DNA from: Pseudisothecium myosuroides
Lineage: Eukaryota > Streptophyta > Bryopsida > Hypnales > Lembophyllaceae
DNA: 64,000 nt
NCBI GenBank assembly: GCA_951799445.1
Contig: OX637293.1
Coordinates: 4,774,001 to 4,838,000 of the forward strand
Direction of reading: 5' to 3'
Positions 47,729 through 58,672 of the stretch are shown in pieces. Position numbers and translations under genes: made by a program. How positions within the stretch are numbered: the stretch's first letter is position 1; every line of letters starts with the position of its first letter. The notes under the pieces are model-generated. The model did no database searches. It worked only from the letters and a program-made list of their open reading frames with translations, and had not been told where the DNA came from.

Positions 47729-48829
47729 GAGCATCGCCATTGTCGCGCATAATTTTGACATGGCACGGTGGTTGTTGAGCCCAGGAGTCACTTGAGCCCC
47801 CACTGTGGACTCAGGCTCAGGAAAATTTAGGCCGGGCCACAATAAAACATCCCTGCGCACAGCATCTTCCCGTGCCATATTCATATTATACTGAGCTGCA
47901 ATTTCGGGGCATCTTGAGGAATCACTGACAACTTTTTGTTGTGGCAACCACGTGTCCAAACAACATGGCTGGACACCATTTCACTGTGCATGAACAGTAG
48001 TTGAAAAACAAACATGTTGTGGGAGAGTGGCGTGGGAGAGTGGGGGAACAAGTTAGAGCATCACCACCCATTCACTCCCAAGCTCCCGGGCTGGGGTTTG
48101 GCCGGGGCCGGGAACAAAAAGGGAGCCACCCATTCACCGGGAAAGAAAAAAAGAAGACCGGTCACTCCAAAATGAGCTCTGCCAACACTAGCTCCCCGTC
48201 CCCGCCACACTTTGACTTGGACCTTGAATTTGTCGGCTTTCTTGGCTAGTGGGCCATTTCTTAACTTTTTTTAATCAACTAGTATTTTGATTGGCTCTTG
48301 GTTATGACAAGCCATTACTGCATGACTTTATTTTGTTTTGGCGTCCCACTTCCCCGTGAATGGGTGGCGCATGGAAGCGGCCCGGAAGAAGCAGGGCCCT
48401 TGCCACCCCATTCCCGAAGCCGTATTTGCGGGGAATGGGTGGCAATGGCAGGACGTTAAATCCGTTTCACGAAGTGGGACCAGCAGGGTAAAAACGCAGA
48501 AATTGGGGGGTAAAAGTAAAATCTTTGCCCCTATTTTGTGCCGTCCCTAGGGTATGTTCTAGACCTCTCCTAGCTAATTTGGGGCCTCTGATTGCAAATA
48601 TGAATTTAGAATTTGCAAAAAAATTCATGTGTAAAAAATAAAAAATTCCTGCGTTGTCTCCGGGGGTAAAATTTTTGCGTTTTTTACCCTGCAGGGCTCA
48701 CTTCGTGGGACGGGTTTAACGTCCTGCGTGGCGATGCTCTTAGCATTGGGTCTACGTAAGCAAAGTCAACACTGCACCGAGGGTTTGCTGATGCTGAGTC
48801 GCATTTCCTGCGAAACGGTGGCGATGCTC
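47729..48829. mobile_element. Harbinger-like element, outer copy of a nested pair
   Basis: Ends GAGCATCGCCATTG and, on the opposite strand, GAGCATCGCCACCG, flanked by TTA at 47726-47728 and 48830-48832. Removing the inner copy leaves about 414 bp. It is GC-richer than the surroundings and non-coding. Confidence 0.65.
48056..48739. mobile_element. Harbinger-like element, inner copy, composite
   Basis: Ends GAGCATCACCACCC and, on the opposite strand, GAGCATCGCCACGC, flanked by TTA at 48053-48055 and 48740-48742. The interior seems to join two palindromic elements. CACCCATTCAC near 48065 pairs with GTGAATGGGTGGC near 48355. CAGGACGTTAAATCCG near 48452 pairs with CGGGTTTAACGTCCTG near 48712. The second arm also shares GGGTAAAAACGCAG with its partner. 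Composite origin is inference. Confidence 0.6.
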
Positions 48830-48832
48830 TTA

Positions 48833-49184
48833 CATTACATTGACAGTTTTGGGTGTTTCCACCGTAAGTAGCTTCGTCACAGCATTCCAGATCGCAAGTT
48901 CGCAACTGGCAATGTCGTAAACAATCGAAACAATAATCGCTGTTTGGTGGACAAGCCCTCAAAGCGAAAAGCGCGGAGCCCAAGTGTCCGAGGTTGACTC
49001 AGCACAAGAGAGCGACACGTGGATCCACCGTCCGAAGCTGGAGCTTGCGGAAGCCTTGGCAACAATGCGGAAGAAGGAGCCCCGTGGAGATCCAGTGCAA
49101 AGCTTGCATGCAGGAAGCAGTCGAGAATTTGGGTTGTAGAACGTAATAATAAGCACCCAGTTGCAGTCCCATGATGTGCTTACA
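48833..49184. other. Spacer upstream of L2HGDH, several overlapping chance ORFs
   Basis: Balanced base composition gives many overlapping minus-strand ORFs (48684-49264). None has a motif, and they overlap one another and the transposon end. Confidence 0.4.
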
Positions 49185-50000
49185 GCTTGCTCTGTCCAAG
49201 TGCCGCTACGCTTCGTCATTTCAGGTGAGCCACCTCGCAACTCTCGATCACTTCCAGAGCCCACTCAGATCCCAACGCAGCAGCAAACAACAGCAAGAGT
49301 CGAATCGGGGATTTGGGTTTACAATCAATAGTTTGCCAACAAATTTTAGTGGTTTGACATTCTGGGTGGTGCATGCTCTGTCCAACTGCCCCGCTACTTC
49401 TTGTTATTTGGGGTGAGCCACCTAGCAAAACGCCCCTTGAGCTCACATAGATCACTTTGGAGTGCATTGCTGCAACAATAGCAAGAACAACGAGAGTCCA
49501 ATTGTTTTGCCAGCATTTGCCAGCATTTTTGTAGTTTGAAATTTGGGGTGGTAGCGTGGTTTTGGAAGCATATGGAAGTGGTGAAGTGAAATTGATGTGT
49601 GTTTTCTTGATTGATTCTTGAATCTCTGTGTCTGATTTGTTAGTGCTCGGGGTACAACTGCTAGGACGAGAGGGGTTGCGGTTGTAGTGAAGCGATCGAC
49701 TGGCGGAATTTCATCTTGATCGGAGTTATGTTTAGAACCCATGTACAGCTCACTTAGATTCCATCGCTGCAACAAAAACAACAACGACAGTCGAGTCGGG
49801 GGATTTGGGGGTCTCTTCGATCGTTTACCGGCGTTATTTCGTGTTTTGAGACTCTGAGTGCTGCGCGGTTTCTGCATGCGGCGAGTGAAATTGATGGGTG
49901 TTTTCTTGATTGCTTTCTCAATCATTCTGTACGATTGGTTAATTCTCGGGATACAGCGGCGAGAATGAAACGGATTTCTTTTTTGTGAAGCGATCGACTG
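49185..50000 (+). repeat. Triplicated segment upstream of L2HGDH
   Basis: Three diverged tandem units. GCTGCAACAA, then CAACGAGAGTCC, then the G-rich GGATTTGGG motif recur around 49281, 49471 and 49768. GTTTTCTTGATTG, then TCTCGGG(G/A)TACA recur at 49601 and 49900 (offset 299). Units two and three are about 298 bp; unit one is shorter and lacks the last third. The array ends about 460 bp before the ATG, so it probably spans the promoter or 5'-UTR. Its effect on expression is unknown. Confidence 0.6.
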
Positions 50001-50463
50001 GATTTTGCTCGGATTTTGTGTTTAGGGTTTGAGGCGCGCCCTGTTTTCCATGTATAGTGATTTTCATGCCGCCTTTTTTTTGAGCTCGTTTCTGCGCGAA
50101 TTAGTTAAGTTAGTTCATTAATTGTGTCGTTCCAGGTCTCTTCGCCGTCTTTCACTTACAGAATCAGGAATTAGAACAAACTGATTCTCACACAAGTTTT
50201 AGGGGTAAAGCTTCTCCAAAACTATTTCTTCTTGTTTCATTGCACTTAAAGAATACTCCATGTTGAACACTGACCACTTCTTTCTGACAACAGGTCCAAG
50301 AACCTCGAATTTCTGCAACTCATACAAGCCCACCTGTCGAGAGTCCAATTGTTAGGGTCCCGTGAGGCTTGCAGTCCAGCACTCCAGCCAACCGGTGCAG
50401 TTTTCATCGCTGCAACATTTCGAACTGAATCGGATTTTTCCTTTAATATATTCTCCCACCACC
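50001..50463 (+). promoter_or_regulatory. Presumed 5'-UTR and proximal promoter of L2HGDH
   Basis: The frame is open upstream of the start but has no ATG until 50464. A pyrimidine stretch plus CACTTACAG near 50160 and GACAACAG near 50295 could be splice acceptors of leader introns. No TATA box was identified with confidence. Confidence 0.35.
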
Positions 50464-53400
50464 ATGGGTTCGATTCGGAAGCTCCCGTGCACAGGAAACC
50501 AGGGATTAAGGCTCGTCCGGGCTCTGGGATTCTTCCCACAAGACCTTCACCAAAGATGGAGTAGCACCACCACTAGCAGTGCTGTGCGAGGGGACTTGAA
50601 AGCTGGAGAGGCGGATGTAGCGATTGTGGGAGGTGGGATTGTGGGGTTGGCTACTGCTCGTGAGATTGTGAATAGGTTTCCGAGCGCCAAAGTGGTGGTG
50701 GTGGAGAAGGAGCAGGACATTGTGAAGCACCAAACGTCTCACAACAGGTGAGAGATGATCTTCGATTGTTTTGTCAGTTTATATCGATTTCTTGCAGCTG
50801 TTGCCTGAAACTCCTGTTTGTCCCCATTCCTGGAGAGGTGGCAACTACGGATTGCATATGAAAGAGCTCGGTTTTATGTTGTCCTTCTTAAGCTTTAAGG
50901 TGTCCTTTCTTGATTGAACAAGATTCAGTCATTGAAGTTACGTCTGGTAACGTGAAAGTAGAGCCTGATTATGGAAGTAATATCCTTTGTCACTGATTCG
51001 GCATGTTCTTCCTCATATCGAGACTCTACTCTTTCACGTTACCGAGTTCATTTTGTGCCTACTTCAGTTGAGAATTGAATGTCGAGGTGTAGAGATGAGC
51101 GGCACATATGAAAATTACAGTTTCTGGAGAGCGTTTGGCAACTACGCATTTGCATATAGACAGCGTCGTTATATGTTGACCTTCTGTAGCATTAAGGTTT
51201 CCTTCTTTGAGACCTTTGATTGAACAAGATTCAGCCCTTGAAGTTGACGTCTGGTAAAGTAGAGCCAGGTTATGGAGATAACATCCCTTGCCACTGGCTC
51301 CTCATGTTCTTTCTTACAACGAAACTGTACACTTTCACGTTCACGAGTTTATCTGAGGCCAATAGAACTATTTTGTTCTACTTGGGATTTGAATGCCGTG
51401 AGCAAGACTTATAAAATTTTGTGACATATGGGACGCACAGTGGAGTGATCCATGCAGGGATTTACTACGAACCCGGGAGTGACATGGCGAAGCTGTGCGT
51501 GGACGGGAATCGCCTCATGTACGAGTACTGTGAGAAGAAGAATCTCCCTTACAAGCGCGTGGGCAAGCTCATCGTGGCCACTCGAGAGTCGGAGCTTCCG
51601 ATTCTGGAAGATCTCTACAATAGAGCTTCGGCAAACGGCGTGCAAGGCCTGGAGCTTCTGTCACCCAAGCAGATCGTGGACCTGGAACCCAACGTCCGGG
51701 CGCTTCGTGCTTTGCATTCACCGAATACTGGGATTACGGACTACGCCAAGGTGGGGCGGTCGTATGCTGAGGATGTGCTTGCTACTGGACGGGGACAAAT
51801 ACGGACTGGGTATGCTCCCTGCAACTCTCTCTTGAGAAATCATGTCTCTATGCTTCATGTTATGCTTTATGTAGAGCATTCTTTCTTCTTTCCATTTAAA
51901 TATTACATGATTTCTCTCAGTGCTTTCCTCAGAGAATATGAAGTATGGTTTTCACACACACATCATCATTCGACTTGCTCTTCTCTCTTTCTTTTGTTTT
52001 TCTATTTCATGAAAATTTTATCCTGAAGAGCTTGAACTAAAGATAGTAAGATTGTTTTTGAAAATTTATGAAAAATTGTACTGCCACACATCTGTATCAC
52101 ATCGTTGCTTCATGTAGAGCCTTCTTTCTTCTTTCCATTGAATATATTACATGATTTCTATCGAAGCTTCCTCAAAGAATACTTGTTGGATGGAGTGCGA
52201 ATTTCACAACATTTATCATCCACCGAGTGGATGGTGGAGCGCTTAGGGGTTAAAGTAGCTCAGCTGATAAATCAATAACTTATTTAAAGTAGATCAATAT
52301 TCTCCTATTTCAATCATGTTTCACCGTTAAAAATGCTGGTTGCTCTCATCCCTGAAGCTCGGGTCATTTTATATTGCATAGGTCGATGCACCGCGCTTGA
52401 GATAACAGGTATCCTACACGTATTTAGGCTGGCTAACCGAAAACCAACGCAATTTCCCTCTGACTGAATACATTTAGAGTACGATATGTGTGATTGTGGT
52501 GCAAAGTTTAGAGGTTAGGTATGACTTCCATGTGGCATGATGAAAATATTTGCTATAACATTGTTTCCATCTACCTTTTTGAGGTGGATTGGACACTTAT
52601 TACCTCAAATGCGTCAAAAAGTATCATAAATGCAATGGATCATATGTGAGCTTGTTATGTCACCCCTTGTCGCACATGATGTTGGATTTTTGGTTCCAGT
52701 TTGAAGCTTGTTGCTTCAACCTGTGCAATCCTAGTAAGATTTATCTGGTGCTTGTCTTTTTCACCACTGGGTGGTGTATAAATTGCCCTGAGGAACTTGG
52801 GGTAAATCATGATTGTACATTTTCGAGAATTGGCTTACAATCAATTCTTCCTGAACTTGCCTCGTTTTGTACGTCTATGGATCATTTATAATGTATGTAC
52901 ATACGGAATCCACTCTGATGCATACTCAGTATTCTTACAATAGTTGCTGATCGGTCTTCAATGATTATTGAGAAACGAACTACGCTGTGACCCTATACAG
53001 TCTGGGTGAACAATTGAGGTCGAGTAAGTTACTATGGACAAGTTTGCACATGTACTTTCAGTAAATTTGTTGTTTTGGAAAGTGTGAAGCGGTCTCCCTC
53101 AGGAACACGGTTCCACACAAAAGCTGTGAGAATTAAAATAGGAAAGAGCTATGAACTGGGTAGATATGCAGGTCGTGTTTGCCATGTTTTTTAAGTAGGT
53201 TCATCACCTGGACGTTTAAGACTAGTCATTCCTGTTGGTGCTAAACATTGCCAGATTTTGGCAAAACTTTTGGTCTTGCGACAAGTCTGCAAGGAGGATT
53301 GTAAGAAATTTAAGGGGGAAATTGCATTTATTCAACCAGATTTCATTGATTTTTTGTTGATTTTTGTTTGTAAATCACCTGAAAATGTTTTGTAGCTAAC

Positions 53401-56395
53401 AAAATAACAAGAACCATGGAACATTTGCCACTAAATCCACTAAATTCTGCCAGCCACCCCAGCGAAAATTTATCGTTTTTTATAAAGACTTACATAGATC
53501 TGACAATGCGATTCATATCTGAAGATAACAAGGTCATGCTGTTGTCCTGCAGGTTTGAGGTGACCGGAATTGATGCAGATGCTGCTAGAGGGGTGACGGT
53601 GCAAAGTAGAGCGGGGGAAGAGGTCAAAGCCAAGTGGCTCATTACATGTGGAGGTTTGCAGGCCGATTATGTGGGGAAAATGGCAGGAGGGGCCAAAGGC
53701 CCCACGATTCTGCCTTTCCGGGGTCATTATCATGAGCTGAAACCCGAGTACAGGAGTCTCATCACTCGCAACATATACCCTGTCCCTGATCCCAAGTTAG
53801 TGCTTCCTCCCAATTTTCCCTGTTTCTCTCTTTTTATTCTTAGAACTCTTAACAAAGTACTTGTTGGTGTTTCAGTTGCTAATCAAAGAGGAGAGGGGTT
53901 ATTACATTCAGTAGACATGTTTTTCATTTAAGAAGGCATACAAGCATCCATAACCCTGAAAATTTGTCGATGAGTAGACCGGTTGTGTCTCGTAACCAGC
54001 TTGAAGTGGTGGATGACTTGGTGCTGGTGCTCCCGCTGCTCGTCGTCCACTCTCCTCTCGCTCGTTGTCTAGTCCATATTTTTCCTCCTCATTCTAAGCT
54101 CGTAGATCAACCAAAAATACAGGTTTAAATGTTCTCAAATAATACTTGACACATCTGCGTTGAGTAATCAACTTAGCATTATTGTACATAATGCCAAGAC
54201 TTGCCCAGTTGAGAGAGGTTTATATCCCCATAACATGTGAACCCTTTGATGAACCAAAATTGTACACTCTTGAATGTTCTCGATTCAAGAGTGCAACTTT
54301 GCATTATGTTCCATAACCTTGTCAAGCCTCCTGGGCTCACAAAGGTTATCTAGTCCATAACAATTCTGCAGTACCCTAGTGTTTTAGATACTGAGCCTGA
54401 ATGAACAAGCATCATTTCATAATGTTAGCATAGCTAGTCAATGTAGATGTGTCAAGTTTCTTTGGCTGAGAGGGAGAAGGCTAATAATGCAGTATGCAGC
54501 GTTAAATGCGAACCCTCTAATGAACCAGAGAGCACAACCTTGGACGTTCCTGATTCAAGAGTGCAACTTGGTATTGTCCTATAATCTCCTTGGTCCGCCC
54601 AGGCTGTTGAGGGTATCTAGTTCATTTTCAATGAACGAGAGATTTGAGTGTCAGATGCATGATGATTGAGCTTGGAAAAGAGGTAATAACGCAGTGGTCT
54701 TGGTGTGTTTGTAGGTTTCCTATGGTGGGCGTGCATCTAACTCCGCGCGTGGATGGTCGTGTCCTTATTGGTCCTAATTCTGCTTTAGCCTTGTCCAAGG
54801 AGGGTTACAAGTTTTGGAAGGTGAATGTCAAGGACTCTCTCCTCTTCGCCATCGACAAAGGGTTGTGGAAGTTGGTACTTGGAAACCCTGGCATCGTTTT
54901 TCAAGAGATTTGGAGGGATATCAGCACTCGCGCCTTTGTGGGAGAAGCACAAAGGTACGGAATCTTACCCTTCTTTACTATCCCTTTCGCTGGCCTCGTT
55001 CAATTGTTTACGTTATTGAATAACACGAAAATGGTACAGACTGGGTGTTCATGTGCTAAGTGCATAACCTCAATAGAGCCAGTTTCTGTAGATATACTAT
55101 TCTTCTTGGATATGGAGAGCAAGGTTATATATCTCACAATCCTATCCTTCTTTACTACTACCTCTGTTTCTGAAAAAGACCTATGCTTTCTTTGTAAAAC
55201 ACAAAGGAAACACGGGTCTTTTTCAGAAACAGAGGGAGTATTACTTTAGTATTACCGTGTCCTTTTTTGACCCTTGATTGAGCATGATCAAATAAAACCC
55301 AATTATTGAGGTCATGTTTGGTAACTTGAAAGTGGAGCCTTGTTATGAACATGATATCCTTCAGGACTCCAGTGAGGCATGTAATTTCCCATCACGAACC
55401 TCTTACTTTCATATTACTGAATTCATATTCATTATATTCGCATAATTTCACAAATTGACGTATTTGGAAAAGGGTTCTTATCTAGGACGTGGAGCGGTTT
55501 GAGACACTCATATGAAACCTTAAATCTATATCATCCTAGATTTTAAGCTATGCGGTTCTAATGGGGCAACTAAGAACTGATTTGATCACTTAACGTCACA
55601 ATTTGGCACACTCCAAAGATGAGTTCCAATCAACTTCATAGCAATTCTAACCAATGCAAATGGGGTGTCTTTTGGTTATTAGTGTAGTTGACACATATGT
55701 AGTGTATTGGTCTCTGTGTTTGCACTTGTCTCTGTTAAGAGTCTAACAAGTGCAAAGCATTTTGCATGTGGCCACGTACTGTGAGGAACGCTTCAACATG
55801 CTTAACCCTTTTAACTCTTGAATCATTTTTTTTGAGTTATCGCACATGTATTCCCTTGTATCATTTCACAAATATTTTTTACCTCAATTTCATCAAATTG
55901 GTCATATGAAAAGGATGTCTCTCTAAAATTCAACTATTACTTTGAATGAATGAGAAGTTACGTAGGTGAAATACCACAAGTAAGCACTGTATTCATTGTT
56001 GTCCAGAATATGGACTTTGGAGCACTTACGAGTTTTAAACCTGACAGTAGCAAGATTCTTTGCCTAAATAAATCAATCATCCTGGGTTTACTACTGTTAC
56101 TTATGAATGCGTTGTGGTTCCATGATATAACAGGTATTGTCCAAAGTTGGAGGTGGCATACACCACCCTTGGGTGGGCTGGGGTGCACGCCGTGGCAATT
56201 GATGGCCACGGGAAAATCATTGGCAACTTTCTGTTTGAAAATGGATCCTCCGGTATTGTCCTGAATGTGCGAAATGCTCCTTCACCTGCCTGCACGTCCT
56301 CGTTGGCGATTGCCAACACTGTCGTGGACCGGGCTATCAAAGATTTTGATTGGGTGAACAAGAAGCCCTTCAAAACTGACAAAGTCCCGGCTTGA
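50464..56395 (+). CDS. L2HGDH: L-2-hydroxyglutarate dehydrogenase, mitochondrial, five exons
   Basis: FAD-linked enzyme that oxidises L-2-hydroxyglutarate to 2-oxoglutarate in mitochondria, clearing a by-product of malate dehydrogenase. Exons: 50464-50747, 51441-51809, 53553-53795, 54715-54954, 56134-56395. They splice to 465 residues, near the family's usual 460-480. The ATG sits in CCACCATGG. Residues 1-46 are Arg-rich and almost free of acids, like a mitochondrial presequence. The FAD-binding GGGIVG is at 56-61 and the acidic strand end at VEKE (80-83). HNSGVIHAGIYY at 93-104, GKLIVAT, PFRGHYHELKP, YPVPDPKFP (ends at the exon 3/4 join) and VRNAPSPACTSS (424-435) match the family block by block. 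Oddities are four phase-2 introns, and HAV at 397-399 where the family normally has RAQ. The enzyme class is clear. Splice joins are by eye, but every one keeps the frame. Confidence 0.93.
50748..51440 (+). other. L2HGDH intron 1, internally duplicated
   Basis: 693 bp, donor GTGAGA, acceptor ACGCACAG. A segment with GGCAACTAC, then GATTGAACAAGATTCAG, then AGTAGAGCC and CATGTTCTT occurs twice, landmarks at 50912 and 51218 (offset 306). A more diverged third copy (GATTGAGCATGATCAAAT, AAAGTGGAGCC) lies in intron 4 near 55276. Confidence 0.75.
51810..53552 (+). other. L2HGDH intron 2
   Basis: 1,743 bp, donor GTATGC, acceptor TTGTCCTGCAG. GTAGAGC, then TTCTTTCTTCTTTCCATT, then ATTACATGATTTCT occurs at about 51871 and 52114 (offset 243). 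A single AGGGGTTAA at about 52246 resembles a TTAA-family end, but nothing else of the element is present. The ORF at 52589-52891 is in the intron and has no domain. Confidence 0.7.
53796..54714 (+). other. L2HGDH intron 3, internally duplicated
   Basis: 919 bp, donor GTTAGT, acceptor GTGTTTGTAG. GAACCCT, then ATGAACCA, then GATTCAAGAGTGCAACTT recurs, landmarks at 54282 and 54552 (offset 270). Confidence 0.7.
54955..56133 (+). other. L2HGDH intron 4
   Basis: 1,179 bp, donor GTACGG, acceptor GATATAACAG. It holds the small inverted-repeat element at 55158-55238 and a diverged copy of the intron 1 repeat at about 55276-55350. The rest is unremarkable AT-rich DNA. Confidence 0.7.
55158..55238. 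mobile_element. Stowaway-like MITE in L2HGDH intron 4
   Basis: 81 bp with ends CTACCTCTGTTTCTGAAAAA and the opposite-strand CTCCCTCTGTTTCTGAAAAA, flanked by TA at 55156-55157 and 55239-55240. CTCCCTC-type ends and the TA duplication are the hallmarks of plant Stowaway elements. The arms cover most of its length, leaving a loop of about 30 bp. Confidence 0.85.
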
Positions 56396-56904
56396 CTGCT
56401 CTACTTGTATCTGAGGTGGGTGGATACATTTACTTAGATACAGGATATATATATGGATGCCCTTGTACTCTGCATTCTGTATTTAATAATATCTGAGCAC
56501 AATTGTGTCCATGTAAATGTGCTTGATTTTCAAAGTCGATGGCATTGAGAGACATACTCACTATTTGTTGTCGGCATTTGTTCCACTAAGCTTAATGCAG
56601 CAATGCTCACCGTCATTTTGAGACTCTTGTGTGAAACTGCCAATTTTGAGTAAGTTAGAATTGGGCCACAAACAGGGATGTGAATTTGGCACAAATAAAA
56701 AGTCTCAAGTAGTGATATTGAGTGGCTTGTTGACCACTATAAGGTCTTCCTATTGCATAGGGTTAGTAGTATAATTTTTTGAGTAGAAAACAATGCGGCT
56801 GCAGTACGTTCTTGACGTTAGTTTCATTTGCGTAAACAGTGGAGGTACAACAGATGAGTGAGATGCCTCTATCCCTTGAAAAGAAACAGCCACAGTTCCT
56901 GCAA
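56396..56904 (+). other. 3' flank of L2HGDH
   Basis: About 500 bp from the stop codon to the next transposon. AT-rich stretches near 56480 (TTTAATAATATC) could serve for polyadenylation, but no AATAAA stands out. No other gene. Confidence 0.45.
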
Positions 56905-57824
56905 TTAACTCCTAAAGGCCCAAGGCTATTTTTCTGGGAAAAAACACTCGAAACTGCCATTTCTGCTGCTTTTGTCCAAGAGAACAGGAAAAAAAAAATG
57001 CTTAGAATCTAATTAGGGGATCTTGTACTTGACTTGTCTCAAATCATGTGGTAAAAATTTCATGAAGTTTGATTTAGATTGGAAAATATTAGCATTCAAA
57101 GTTGGAAAAAAGTGTTTTTGAACGTTGTCTTGCAATTTTGGATGACTTTGATCCTCATTTGTGAAAAAAAATTACACTACACACTTTGAGCTTAAAATTT
57201 TCTGAAGTTGAAGAATTGAATTGAAAGTCTAGGAAAAAAAATTTAGAAAAAAAATATTTGATTTCCATTCTTTGAAGAATTGTTAAGTAGAAGTAGTTTG
57301 AAGATTGAACCAAAAACTAAATTGTTAATAGCTCTTAGATGGAATTGGAATACAATAATCCTAATAATGAGAGTGTTCTAGCAAGTATATTTAATCTTGT
57401 CAAACAACATTTTTTGAAAAATTGTGAAAATTGCTATAAGTTATTTTTGAAAGAAGAAGATGCTTCAATTGCCCAAAAAACAAGATTGTCCATGAGTTTT
57501 TCATCACTAATCCAAATAGAATGAATCAAAACTTCACACATGGAAAAAAATATAATATTTCAAGAAAATAAAATTTGAAATTCACTTCGAAATTTATTTT
57601 GTGATTTTTTTTGTGCTGCCCTCAATCTTTCATTTTTGGCTTATTGTGCCATAACTTTTGCTTTTGGGCATACATTGAAATAAAAATTATATTCCAAGGA
57701 AGCTTATGTGTTTTTCTAGCTTCACAAAAAGTCTCAAAAAATTAAGATGAATATTGAGACCATATGAGCTTGCCCAAAGGTTGCATTTAGGCTCCCATAG
57801 GGCCAATGGGACTTTAGGAGTTAA
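56905..57824 (-). mobile_element. TTAA-family element, minus
   Basis: A 920-bp copy from TTAA at 56905-56908 to TTAA at 57821-57824. On the plus strand it reads TTAACTCCTAAAGGCCCAAG at one end and GGGACTTTAGGAGTTAA at the other. The interior is the reverse complement of subfamily II. It lies about 510 bp downstream of the L2HGDH stop codon. Confidence 0.82.
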
Positions 57825-58672
57825 TTAACTACCTTTGCAAAATAAAAATAAATAAATAAATAAAACATTTGAAATGTCCAACCACCTTGCAAAACCAAAC
57901 CAAACCAACTTTGATATGGCAATAATACATTAAATATATGTGAAATACATATAGTCATGTATATGGAATATGGATGTCTAATATAGAATGTTGGTATGGT
58001 ATGACATTTAGATATGGGATATGGAATACAAGGATACACAAAATATGGATGTGAATAAATGGAATATTGATACAATATGACATATGGACACAAGTGTAGA
58101 ATATGGAATATGTGACATTATTATTAATTCCATATTGATTGCAATCTAGCATGTTAAAAAATATATAGATATTAAAGCACACATTGACTCTTACATCCAA
58201 AGGGCTCTCTCTATTTTAGTAAAGATATATTTGCCGCAATTAGTATTATCAATGTTTTAGTGATAATTTTGAGATTGACCTGTAAACTATAGTAGTGGGC
58301 CTTATTCCATTCCAAGCCTCAATTTCATTCCCTCAAATATCCACATGAACCATTCATGAGGTGCTTTTCCAATTCCAAATCAAAATGCATTGATTAATCA
58401 AATTCTCATCTTTGAATCATGTTTTGGCACCCTACAAAGTACATAGTTGTTATGGTTGATTTAGATATCTACTCACTTTGTTGTTTATATGTTTTTTAAA
58501 TAAATTTTAAATAAATTTTTGAATGATAATCAATCATTTCTAACTTCGTTTTTTGTGCTTAAAGCGGTAAACATGTAGATCTTATATAAGCTTTTAGTAC
58601 ATGTACATCTAAATATATAAAGTAAAATTGCTAACCATAAAGATTTTAGACAATTACAAAAAAAACTAATTT
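57825..58672. other. Spacer with ATATGGA-rich cryptic repeat
   Basis: AATA-type simple repeat at about 57840-57862. From about 57940 to 58110 variants of ATATGGAATA recur irregularly, a slippage-prone region without a fixed period. The minus-strand ORFs at 57821-58200 are translations of this repeat (Tyr/Ile/His/Pro-rich). Confidence 0.55.

Noticed and set aside
48684..49925. Cluster of minus-strand ORFs upstream of L2HGDH
   Set aside because: They overlap one another, run through a transposon end and through the triplicated segment, and have no domain; balanced base composition alone makes such ORFs likely.
52240..52275. AGGGGTTAA followed by GTAGCTCAGCTGATAA, resembling a TTAA-family end and a tRNA A box
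   Set aside because: No further element sequence is present, and no B box or cloverleaf follows, so neither a transposon nor a tRNA/SINE is supported.
57821..58200. Tyr/Ile/His-rich minus-strand ORFs
   Set aside because: They translate the ATATGGA cryptic repeat; no start context, domain or conservation signal is visible.
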